33,376 nucleotides of DNA from Woeseiaceae bacterium (GTDB taxonomy: Bacteria; Pseudomonadota; Gammaproteobacteria; Steroidobacterales; Woeseiaceae): NCBI GenBank assembly GCA_022866645.1, contig JALHUQ010000155.1, positions 1-33,376 on the forward strand, in the 5' to 3' direction. Made by a program: the position numbers and the translations under genes. Below are positions 10,593 through 17,919 of the stretch, one piece after another. The notes under the pieces were generated by a model. The model was not told the DNA's origin and did no database searches. It was given only the letters and a program-made list of their open reading frames with translations. The stretch's first letter is position 1, and each line of letters begins with the position of its first letter.

Positions 10593-11015
10593 CTAATCCG
10601 TTATTGGCGGCGCCTTTTTTTTCTTCACGTACAGCACCAGACTGTGATCCAGCAGCTCATATCCGTGTTTTTCCGCTATTTCGCGCTGAATTTGCTCAAT
10701 TTCCGTGCTGATAAATTCGACAACCTCGCCAGACTCCACCACGACCATGTGATCATGATGCTGACCATCGTCGAGCTCGAAAATTGAATGTCCGCCCTCG
10801 AAGTTGTGGCGCGTCACAAGACCCGCCGCTTCAAATTGAGTCAATACCCTGTAGACCGTCGCAAGGCCAATATCCTCGCCTTCCCGAAGCAAATGCTTGT
10901 AGATATCCTCGGCGCTCATATGGCGCAATTTGGTATCCTCAAGAATCTCGAGTATTTTCAGCCGCGGCAAGGTGACCTTCAGGCCGGCCTGACGAAGTTC
11001 GTTTCTTTGCTGCAT
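10593..11015 (-). CDS. fur: Ferric uptake regulator Fur (start taken at MQQRNELRQAGLK)
   Basis: MQQRNELRQAGLKVTLPRLKILEILEDTKLRHMSAEDIYKHLLREGEDIGLATVYRVLTQFEAAGLV... and DDGQHHDHMVV metal motif. Confidence 0.95.
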   Translation of the reverse strand: MQQRNELRQAGLKVTLPRLKILEILEDTKLRHMSAEDIYKHLLREGEDIGLATVYRVLTQFEAAGLVTRHNFEGGHSIFELDDGQHHDHMVVVESGEVVEFISTEIEQIQREIAEKHGYELLDHSLVLYVKKKKAPPITD

Positions 11016-11059
11016 GAATTTACTCTCACAGGTATGATGCGCGCCTATTATGACCAAGT

Positions 11060-11077
11060 GGCTGAATATTTTCAGCC
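11060..11077. repeat. Perfect palindrome in the fur/bamE divergent intergenic region
   Basis: GGCTGAA-TATT-TTCAGCC. Confidence 0.6.
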
Positions 11078-11089
11078 TGAAACGTTCAG

Positions 11090-11428
11090 ATGATGATGAC
11101 TATGCGTAAGACAACTCTGCTATTCCTCACATTCTTCTGCCTCGCGCTCGCAAGCGGCTGCGTTTATCGGGCCAATATTTCGCAGGGAAACCTGATCAAG
11201 CAAGAGGATTTGGATCAGGTCACCATTGCGATGACGAAGAGTCAGGTCCGCTATTTGCTGGGTACGCCGATGATCGATGATCCCTTCAAGCGCAATCGTT
11301 GGGACTATGTCTACTACGTAACCATTGGCCGCGACCCGGCCGTCCAAAAACGTTGGGTGTCTATCTTTTTCGAAGACGAAAAAGTCAGCGAGATTCGTCT
11401 GGATCAGGAATTGGCCCCGGAGCTTTAG
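11090..11428 (+). CDS. bamE: Outer membrane assembly lipoprotein BamE (SmpA)
   Basis: Lipobox LALASGC; GNLIKQEDLDQVTIAMTKSQVRYLLGTPMIDDPFKRNRWDYVYY. Confidence 0.95.
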   Translation: MMMTMRKTTLLFLTFFCLALASGCVYRANISQGNLIKQEDLDQVTIAMTKSQVRYLLGTPMIDDPFKRNRWDYVYYVTIGRDPAVQKRWVSIFFEDEKVSEIRLDQELAPEL

Positions 11429-11730
11429 CCAGGCTCGGCGTTGCCCATAGTGCGGCCGGAGAGCGCCAGTCGGCGGCGAGCTTCTCGGGGATCGAGTTTG
11501 AGCGGCCTGTAAATCTCGATTCGGTCACCTGCCTTGACTGCCCGGTCCCGATCTACTTCGTAGCCCCAGATTCCGACCGCCATCGTGTCGAGTCTGTAGT
11601 CAGGAAAAGTTTTCTGAACACCGCTCAGTGCTATGACATCGGCAACCGTCGCACCGGACTCGACAATCAGAATTTGCAACAGCTGCTTTTCCGGCACTGC
11701 GAATACGATTTCTACTTCGACCTCAGGCAC
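11425..11730 (-). CDS. rnfH: RnfH family protein (RatB-like ubiquitin-fold protein)
   Basis: 101 aa; VEIVFAVPEKQLLQILIVESGATVADVIALSG...VGIWGYEVDRDRAVKAGDRIEIYRPLKLDPREARRRLA. Confidence 0.93.
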   Translation of the reverse strand: MPEVEVEIVFAVPEKQLLQILIVESGATVADVIALSGVQKTFPDYRLDTMAVGIWGYEVDRDRAVKAGDRIEIYRPLKLDPREARRRLALSGRTMGNAEPG

Positions 11731-11738
11731 AGACTGAG

Positions 11739-12170
11739 CTAGCCGTAAATCGCATGCGCGCGATGAGTAAATGAGCCGATCAAGGAATTACAGGTCTCTT
11801 CGAAGTAGCGCCCGAACAGGGCATCCGTCACTCGATTTTCAAACTCAAACTCCATCTCCAGAGACACCTTGCTGCCGTCGTCACCCAGCTGCTCGAAACG
11901 CCAGCTGCCGGCGAGATGTGCAAATGGACCTCCAACCAGCGCTATGCCCATCGCTATGCCTGGCTGCAAAGTATTTCGCGTTCGAAACGTTTTCTTAATA
12001 CCGCTGCGCTTCATTTCGAGCGATGCCTCGATGGTTTCGTAGTCTTTTGAATGCAAAGTCGAACCCGTGCACCAGGGAAGAAATTCCGGATAGGCAAGCA
12101 CATCTTCAACCAATGCATACATCTGCCCGGCTGAATAAGGAACTAACGCGCTGCGGGTAACTTTTCGCAC
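11739..12170 (-). CDS. ratA: RatA family START/coenzyme-Q-binding protein (GTG start preferred; removes the overlap with the upstream transporter)
   Basis: VRKVTRSALVPYSAGQMYALVEDVLAYPEFLPWCTGS...; GGGAGC Shine-Dalgarno just ahead of the GTG at 12168-12170. Confidence 0.93.
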   Translation of the reverse strand: MRKVTRSALVPYSAGQMYALVEDVLAYPEFLPWCTGSTLHSKDYETIEASLEMKRSGIKKTFRTRNTLQPGIAMGIALVGGPFAHLAGSWRFEQLGDDGSKVSLEMEFEFENRVTDALFGRYFEETCNSLIGSFTHRAHAIYG

Positions 12171-12180
12171 AAAGCTCCCG

Positions 12181-13551
12181 TCAAGTGACGGCGTTGATGA
12201 GCACGAACAAAATTCCAATGGGCGCAATGAATCTGGCCAGAATGCGCCAGGCTGAATAAAGGGAGCCGGATCCGCCCAGCTCATCCGATGTCGAATTTCG
12301 ACACATGACCCAGCCGGCAAATATCGTTATCAACAAGCCACCGAGCGGCAACATTATGTTGCTCGTCAGATAGTCGACGTTGTCAAAAAATGTCCCGGCC
12401 AGGAATTTCGTATCCTTCAGCACATTGAACGATAGCGCGGAACCCAGTCCGATAAACCAAATCAGGCCACCGACAATGATCGTCGCCTGCGCACGAGTGC
12501 GGTGATATTGCTCGACTATGAACGCTACGCCAGGCTCCATAAGACCGATAGCGGACGTCCATGCCGCAAAAGCCAGCAGCACAAAGAATATCGTCGAAAA
12601 GAACACGCCACCCGGCATCTGGCCGAACGCTAATGGCAATGTCTGGAATACGAGCCCGGGGCCTTCAGCCGGGTCGAGACCGTTTGCAAACACCAGCGGG
12701 AAAATTGCAAGCCCTGCCAAGATTGCGATCGATGTGTCCGCCGTGACGACCGCAGCAGCCGATCCGGTAATTGAAGTCTCCTCAGGCAAATAGGCGCCGT
12801 AGGCCATGATCGCGCCCATGCCAATGCTCAAGGTAAAAAACGCCTGACCGAGCGCCGCGAGCACACCACCCCAGCCGAGTTTGTCGAAATCTGCCGTGAA
12901 CATGAATGCCACGCCCTGCGAGAAAAAGCCGGTTGAAATCGAGTAACCGAGCAAAACAAGCATGAGAATGAGTAAAGCCGGAACCATGAAGCGGACGGCT
13001 TGCTCGAGGCCACGTTCGACGCCACGCGCGACGACGAACACGCACAATGACATGAAAATCGTGTGCCAAAAGACCACTGTCTTCCAGTCGCCAACAAACT
13101 CTCCGAAGTGTGCAGCGACGGCCGTTGCTGAAGCGCCTGCGAATGAACTCGAGGCACTCTTACCAATATAGGCGAGAGTCCAGCCTGCGATCATGCTGTA
13201 GTAAGAAAGAATAAGAATGCCCGCGAGCACGCCCATAGCACCAACCACGCGCCAATGAACAGAGCTGCCCTCTTCTCTACCCAACAACTCCATCGTAGCA
13301 ACCGGATTTCGGCGACCTCTGCGTCCGATTAGAATTTCCGACATCATCACCGGCATACCGATCACAACGACGCAAACAAGATAGACGAGTACAAAAGCAC
13401 CGCCACCGTTTTGCCCGGCCATGTAGGGGAATTTCCAGATGTTACCCAAGCCGACAGCCGATCCTGTGACAGCAAGAATAAAAGCCATTCTTGATGACCA
13501 GTGGCCGTGAAGTGAGGTGCGCTTTTCGTCGCCCGCCAGATTACTTAGCAT
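12181..13551 (-). CDS. Sodium-dependent (neurotransmitter:sodium symporter/SNF family) transporter
   Basis: 456 aa; WSSRMAFILAVTGSAVGLGNIWKFPYMAGQNGGGAFVLVYL is the SNF family N-terminal signature; multiple TM segments. Confidence 0.95.
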   Translation of the reverse strand: MLSNLAGDEKRTSLHGHWSSRMAFILAVTGSAVGLGNIWKFPYMAGQNGGGAFVLVYLVCVVVIGMPVMMSEILIGRRGRRNPVATMELLGREEGSSVHWRVVGAMGVLAGILILSYYSMIAGWTLAYIGKSASSSFAGASATAVAAHFGEFVGDWKTVVFWHTIFMSLCVFVVARGVERGLEQAVRFMVPALLILMLVLLGYSISTGFFSQGVAFMFTADFDKLGWGGVLAALGQAFFTLSIGMGAIMAYGAYLPEETSITGSAAAVVTADTSIAILAGLAIFPLVFANGLDPAEGPGLVFQTLPLAFGQMPGGVFFSTIFFVLLAFAAWTSAIGLMEPGVAFIVEQYHRTRAQATIIVGGLIWFIGLGSALSFNVLKDTKFLAGTFFDNVDYLTSNIMLPLGGLLITIFAGWVMCRNSTSDELGGSGSLYSAWRILARFIAPIGILFVLINAVT

Positions 13552-13663
13552 TATTATTATCTCTAATCGGCATTGAGTGCAGGATTCTTATACAAATTCC
13601 GGTGCCTGACAACGCTTAGGCCGTATAATCCGCACGCGCCCGATCGCGCCTTAAGAAAAATCC

Positions 13664-14137
13664 ATGAACAATCAGAAGAAAAAAAAGCCGTCCGGAAACC
13701 TGATCGCCGTTAACCGCAAGGCGCGTCACGACTATTTCATCGAGGACACTCACGAGGCTGGCCTGGTCCTGGAGGGCTGGGAGGTTAAGTGCATCCGTGC
13801 GGGCCGTGCGCAAATAACAGAAGGTTACGTAACGCTCCATAAGGGCGAAGCCTTCCTGGTCGGTGCGCATTTTTCGCCGCTCACGAGCACGTCGACGCAC
13901 ATCAAAGCTAACCCGACCCGATCGCGCAAGTTGCTCTTCAATCGGCATGAGCTGGATCGCCTGACTGGCGCCGTCGAGCGCAAAGGTTACGCCCTGATCC
14001 CGCTAAATCTGCACTGGCACAAAGGTCGGGCAAAACTGGACGTCGGATTGGGGAAAGGCAAAAAACAACACGATAAACGTGCGGACCAGAAAGATCAGGA
14101 CTGGCAACGACAAAAAGAACGAATCCTGAAGAAATAG
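13664..14137 (+). CDS. smpB: SsrA-binding protein SmpB
   Basis: 157 aa; [42 protein letters not shown]; basic C-terminal tail. Confidence 0.97.
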   Translation: MNNQKKKKPSGNLIAVNRKARHDYFIEDTHEAGLVLEGWEVKCIRAGRAQITEGYVTLHKGEAFLVGAHFSPLTSTSTHIKANPTRSRKLLFNRHELDRLTGAVERKGYALIPLNLHWHKGRAKLDVGLGKGKKQHDKRADQKDQDWQRQKERILKK

Positions 14138-14179
14138 GCCCTGGCGAAGCCAAACAGGTCCGAATAGTGATAATCACAC

Positions 14180-14207
14180 TTGTAATTGCTTATTCGGCCA
14201 CTACACT
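14180..14207 (+). promoter_or_regulatory. Candidate sigma70 promoter for tmRNA
   Basis: TTGTAA-16 nt-TACACT ending 10 nt before the predicted mature 5' end at 14218. Confidence 0.5.
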
Positions 14208-14217
14208 AGTCCGACAC

Positions 14218-14579
14218 GGGGGTGACATGGCTTCGACGTGGGTCGCGAAACTCCGAGTGCATGCCGAGGGACAGGTGACCTCGTAAATCCAGCTGTAAAA
14301 CTTATAGTTGCCAACGAAGACAACTACGCTTTAGCTGCTTAAAAACCAGTTTGAAGCCTTCTGCCCGGTACGTGCCTATGCGTCCGGATCCCAGGAGTCA
14401 CCTACATAGGACCGCGGCGCGGGCGTGTTCAGGGTCCAAACCGTTAAATCCTTACTGAGCTGGCTGTGAGTTTTCCCTGCCCGTCGGGTAGCTCGCAGTG
14501 AGATTAAAGACGGAATAAGCATGTAGAGCTCGTAGCGTAGGTCTTGCGGACGTGGGTTCGATTCCCACCACCTCCACCA
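14218..14579 (+). ncRNA. ssrA: tmRNA (single-chain)
   Basis: 5' GGGGGTGACATGGCTTCGACG pairs over 7 bp with 3' CACCTCC-A-CCA; T-arm GTGGGTTCGATTCCCAC; tag ORF GCCAACGAAGACAACTACGCTTTAGCTGCTTAA (14310-14342) = ANEDNYALAA; encoded CCA; smpB immediately upstream. Confidence 0.97.
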
Positions 14580-14583
14580 ATAT

Positions 14584-14615
14584 GCCCCTAAGTTCAAGGA
14601 CTTAGGGGCTTTCTT
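14584..14615 (+). terminator. Rho-independent terminator of ssrA
   Basis: 10-bp stem GCCCCTAAGT/ACTTAGGGGC, loop TCAAGG, followed by TTTCTT. Confidence 0.85.
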
Positions 14616-14631
14616 GTTGTCTACCCAACGC

Positions 14632-14658
14632 AAAAAAAGGGCCTCACGAGGAGGCCCT
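14632..14658 (-). terminator. Rho-independent terminator of the minus-strand lipoprotein cassette
   Basis: Minus strand AGGGCCTC-CTCGT-GAGGCCCT followed by TTTTTTTG. Confidence 0.85.
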
Positions 14659-14691
14659 GTCTCACGTTGAAATATGATTTGCGCAATTGCC

Positions 14692-15366
14692 CTATTCTGC
14701 GAGTGCCTTATCTTTCAAAGCAACAACCACCGATTTCTCCTCTCCGTCTGTCCCCGACCGCGGATGGTAGCCTCCAAATGGCATTGCCAGGAAAGCCTGA
14801 GCATGGACCTGAGCGGCTACCGGCAGATAGTCAGTTGTGGCAGTCTTGATCGCCGTGGCGATAATACCGGCGAGTATATTCCCTGACCCTCCACCCGTAT
14901 CAACGACGACGGTCTGGTCGTACGACCACAAAATGTCGTTCGTCTCAGTCCCGATCAAAACGTAAGAGATGCCGACTGTCACGTTCCCCGCTATGACCGC
15001 ATAATTCTTGTCCCAGCTCGTGATCGTCATAAACAGTACTGAATCGGCACCGAAGTTTTTCTTGAACATTTGCGTCGGAAGCCCTTTTATCTGAGATCCC
15101 TCGATAATTCCTTCACGTTGAAAAATATCAGCAACAATCGGCATAGGCATCACGTAGTAGCCAAGATTCGAAAGCGGTTGGCTAATGGTTGCGTTCAGTA
15201 GATCTCCCGCATTTGCTGCCGTCGACTCATTTATGGCTGGCACGACGAGCATTGAAACCGGCTTTTGATCTCCGTACATGAGTGGGTAGGCGCCACGCTT
15301 GGTGGTCGTTTGAGCGCAACCGGATAGCACTGCCAATACGAGCAATATTATTATGGATCTGGTCAT
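14692..15366 (-). CDS. DUF799/GNA1162-like putative lipoprotein
   Basis: 224 aa; lipobox LAVLSGC; MYGDQKPVSMLVVPAINESTAANAGDLLNATISQPLSNLGYYVMP resembles the GNA1162 family; sits behind DUF4810-like and CsgG-like genes. Confidence 0.8.
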   Translation of the reverse strand: MTRSIIILLVLAVLSGCAQTTTKRGAYPLMYGDQKPVSMLVVPAINESTAANAGDLLNATISQPLSNLGYYVMPMPIVADIFQREGIIEGSQIKGLPTQMFKKNFGADSVLFMTITSWDKNYAVIAGNVTVGISYVLIGTETNDILWSYDQTVVVDTGGGSGNILAGIIATAIKTATTDYLPVAAQVHAQAFLAMPFGGYHPRSGTDGEEKSVVVALKDKALAE

Positions 15367-15371
15367 GATGC

Positions 15372-15731
15372 TTAGCTCCCTTGCTCGTTAGTCGCTGCCA
15401 ATCTTTCCAGAAATATTCGTGATTCCGGATACAACTTCATCTCGGCCTCATAATGTCCCAGGGCGATACTCTCGTTTCCTCGACGAGAGGCTATGTAGCC
15501 TAACTCCGCATGAACACCGGGCGGCACTTTCAGGTCACGTTCTTTGGATTCTTCGACAATGCTCTCGAGTTCGGCCACGTGTTTGTCCAGATTTTGATCG
15601 GACGGGTCCTTTGTGTAGTCATATAAAGTGTTCGCGTACTTTCCCCAATAATATCCAGCTTCCGTCACCGTCGCCGCACAGCCGCTGAGTAGAAGCAAAG
15701 CAACTACAAGCGCACCTAGTAACGTCTTCAT
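15372..15731 (-). CDS. DUF4810-like lipoprotein
   Basis: 119 aa; lipobox LLLLSGC; YYWGKYANTLYDYTKDPSDQNLDKHVAELESIVEESKERDLKVPPGVHAELGYIASRRGN. Start overlaps the upstream stop codon. Confidence 0.78.
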   Translation of the reverse strand: MKTLLGALVVALLLLSGCAATVTEAGYYWGKYANTLYDYTKDPSDQNLDKHVAELESIVEESKERDLKVPPGVHAELGYIASRRGNESIALGHYEAEMKLYPESRIFLERLAATNEQGS

Positions 15732-16096
15732 TATCTAATCCTCACTTCGCGAGTTTGCCCATTAGTGAAATGGAGTTCTTTATCCAAAATAATGGAGCCG
15801 TTCTTCGTAACTGTGAGCCGTTGCAGGCCACTCTCAACTTTTATCGTTATTGTTTCGAGGTTCTGATTTTCACTATCGGCAGCACCTGCTATCCCCATGG
15901 TAAATTTAGTCAGGTCTTCCTCTCCAATTGCACGCGAAAACCCCGGCGTTACTGATACTGTCAATCCGACCAAAGTCTCACCGCGAATTATCAGTGTCGT
16001 GTCCTCGTCGATGCCCGATGCTCGTTCCTGATGCGCGCCACATCCGACCAAAATGGCAGCAAGTACAAATACGAAAAAATTTCTCATCGCGGTCAC
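15731..16096 (-). CDS. Small lipoprotein with PEGA-like C-terminal half; no family recognised with confidence
   Basis: 121 aa; lipobox AAILVGC; ITIKVESGLQRLTVTKNGSIILDKELHFTNGQTREVRIR; co-oriented and abutting its neighbours. Confidence 0.75.
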   Translation of the reverse strand: MTAMRNFFVFVLAAILVGCGAHQERASGIDEDTTLIIRGETLVGLTVSVTPGFSRAIGEEDLTKFTMGIAGAADSENQNLETITIKVESGLQRLTVTKNGSIILDKELHFTNGQTREVRIR

Positions 16097-17050
16097 CTAA
16101 TTATCAGAGATATAGTAATTTTCCAGCGGCTGCGTAATGCTCCCGCTGGTCAAAGAGACGAAAGAAAGCTCGTTGAACTCGTCTTCGCCCATCGAAGAAA
16201 GAATCTCGACGGAGGCAACCTTTTTCCCCGGTAGCATGACCATTGCGCCAGTCTGCGGATTCTTGATCGTGCGTCCATTCTCATACACGTAAAGCATCGC
16301 GCCGACTTCCAGACCCTGGCTCGGCCCGCCAGAAATAATATACGCGCCGCCCTCCTCGGCCAGGAGATATGATCTCCATGGCTTGCTGGTCATATTCTCA
16401 ACGAGATTGCTTATGAGCTGCGAAATAGCTTCCGACATTGATTTATCGGTCAGGCTTTGATCATAGCCAGCACTTGAACCTGCTCCGAATGTCTTTTTGG
16501 CCTCGGATGTCGCCTCGCCCGCACCTTCAGTCGCGAAGACGATTCGACCGGTCGCAACATCGATTAGACGAACATTCACTTTCGAGTACGCTTTCTGAGT
16601 TTTCTTGCGTTGAAAAATGCCACTCTCGCTCTCAGTCGAGCGTCCAAATTCACTGACAGATCCAACAATCAGAAAATCGATACTCACACCTTCCTCTTTC
16701 AGTCCGGCTAGCATCTGCTCCGCCGAAACGTTATCCGCATCAAGACGTTCGAACATGAGGAATTTTCCAGTCTCAGTAAGGCGTGCGCTCAATATGTCGG
16801 CGGCTTGCTTACCGAGGCGATCGCCCGAGTCATCTACGAGAAACGAGGTGCCGGATTGAGTTTCATTCGAAAAACGGGCGATTCCCACTTTTCGCTTCAG
16901 AAATACGCCAGGCGCATCAACAGCAATTTCGCCGGTTGTCGCATCCAGTACGTTTTGTCCGAACGTATTCTCCGGGATAAGCACGGATGAGACGACAATC
17001 AGAATTGCAGACATTATCGTCATGGCAATCGCATTATTTCGATCAGACAT
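16097..17050 (-). CDS. CsgG/HfaB-like envelope protein (no lipobox cysteine)
   Basis: 317 aa; KVGIARFSNETQSG...DRLGKQAADILSARLTETGKFLMFERLD... and VNVRLIDVATGRIVFATEGAGEA resemble CsgG. Confidence 0.8.
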   Translation of the reverse strand: MSDRNNAIAMTIMSAILIVVSSVLIPENTFGQNVLDATTGEIAVDAPGVFLKRKVGIARFSNETQSGTSFLVDDSGDRLGKQAADILSARLTETGKFLMFERLDADNVSAEQMLAGLKEEGVSIDFLIVGSVSEFGRSTESESGIFQRKKTQKAYSKVNVRLIDVATGRIVFATEGAGEATSEAKKTFGAGSSAGYDQSLTDKSMSEAISQLISNLVENMTSKPWRSYLLAEEGGAYIISGGPSQGLEVGAMLYVYENGRTIKNPQTGAMVMLPGKKVASVEILSSMGEDEFNELSFVSLTSGSITQPLENYYISDN

Positions 17051-17064
17051 CTATTTGCTCCAAA

Positions 17065-17081
17065 GAGAAATTCGATTTCTC
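17065..17081. promoter_or_regulatory. Inverted repeat in the leader of the CsgG-like gene
   Basis: GAGAAAT-TCG-ATTTCTC, 7-bp perfect arms, 14 nt upstream of the start codon at 17050. Confidence 0.45.
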
Positions 17082-17341
17082 GCAATATGTCGACGCACCA
17101 TACTAGTACATTAGGTAAATACTAGCGTTTCACGTCACAAGAACGCAATTGGCCGTATATTCCCGGAAAACGTTGCAATCGCACGCATATACATTTGGGG
17201 CGCTACTTCAATCAAGACGGGGCACAAATTACCGAAAGGAGTGGATCGGTCTCCTTTAACGCCAAACTCGCATCAAAACGATGCCGGTCGACCCACTGCC
17301 GCAATAGCAGCGAAATACTAGAACAAAACCCAGCAGACGAT

Positions 17342-17384
17342 CCAGAAAGGGTTCACAGCCGAAAAGGCTCTGACCCCTTTCCGG
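17342..17384. repeat. REP-like imperfect palindrome
   Basis: CCAGAAAGGGTTCACAGCC-GAAAA-GGCTCTGACCCCTTTCCGG; long stem with three mismatches; the minus strand contains AAAGGGGTCAGAGCC. Confidence 0.6.
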
Positions 17385-17389
17385 TTTAG

Positions 17390-17917
17390 CTAGTCGGCGC
17401 TGAGGATTTCCTGGACTTTGCTTTCGAGGCTCGTCATTCCGCCCTCTCTGCCGTACTCGAGTGCCGTTTCGTCATCCGCACCGCTTAAACTCTTTCGCAA
17501 AGCCAGTAATGCACCAACGCGGTTTCCGCTGCCGCAGTGAATGAGTACCGGGCCTTCCGCGTTCTCGATTAGCTGGTCCAGGGCGCTGGCGCTGTCAAAA
17601 CTGATCGAATCACGCCCAATTGGCAGGATCAGGTAGTCCATACCCAATCCTTCAATTACCTTGGCTTCGTCGATGCCACGGTCTTCGCCTTCTGTTCGAA
17701 GATCGATGACCGTTTTGTAACCCTGTTCGGCAAATACTTTCAGTGCCGCCTCGTCCGGTTGGCCGGCAGACGTAATTCCATCGACTGGCTGCACGATGCC
17801 GGCTCTAACGACAGCATTGAGATTGACCTTCAACGTGGAAGCGCCAGCAGTGCCGTCTGCATAGGTGGCACTGATTGCCAGCGTGGCCAGAACTGCCGCA
17901 AACAAACGTATCTTCAT
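17390..17917 (-). CDS. Secreted DSP/PTP-like phosphatase (beta-lactamase hydrolase-like family)
   Basis: 175 aa with signal peptide; ITSAGQPDEAALKVFAEQGYKTVIDLRTEGED... and P-loop HCGSGNR (HCx5R). Confidence 0.82.
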   Translation of the reverse strand: MKIRLFAAVLATLAISATYADGTAGASTLKVNLNAVVRAGIVQPVDGITSAGQPDEAALKVFAEQGYKTVIDLRTEGEDRGIDEAKVIEGLGMDYLILPIGRDSISFDSASALDQLIENAEGPVLIHCGSGNRVGALLALRKSLSGADDETALEYGREGGMTSLESKVQEILSAD

Positions 17918-17919
17918 TT

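Noticed and set aside
10583-10610. TAACGG...CCGTTA inverted repeat between recN and fur as a bidirectional terminator
   Set aside because: Short 6-bp stem, no T-tract on either strand, and it runs into the fur CDS.
12171-12320. N-terminal extension of RatA in the ORF track (MPAGSCVEIRHRMSW...)
   Set aside because: Overlaps the end of the transporter gene and looks like its shadow; a GTG with a good Shine-Dalgarno at 12170 gives the expected RatA N-terminus.
14376-14633. Minus ORF MRWVDNKKAPKSLNLGAYWWRWWESNPRPQDLRYELYML...
   Set aside because: Antisense of the tmRNA 3' tRNA-like domain and its terminator; WWRWWESNPRPQDL-type peptides are familiar spurious translations of tRNA/tmRNA genes.
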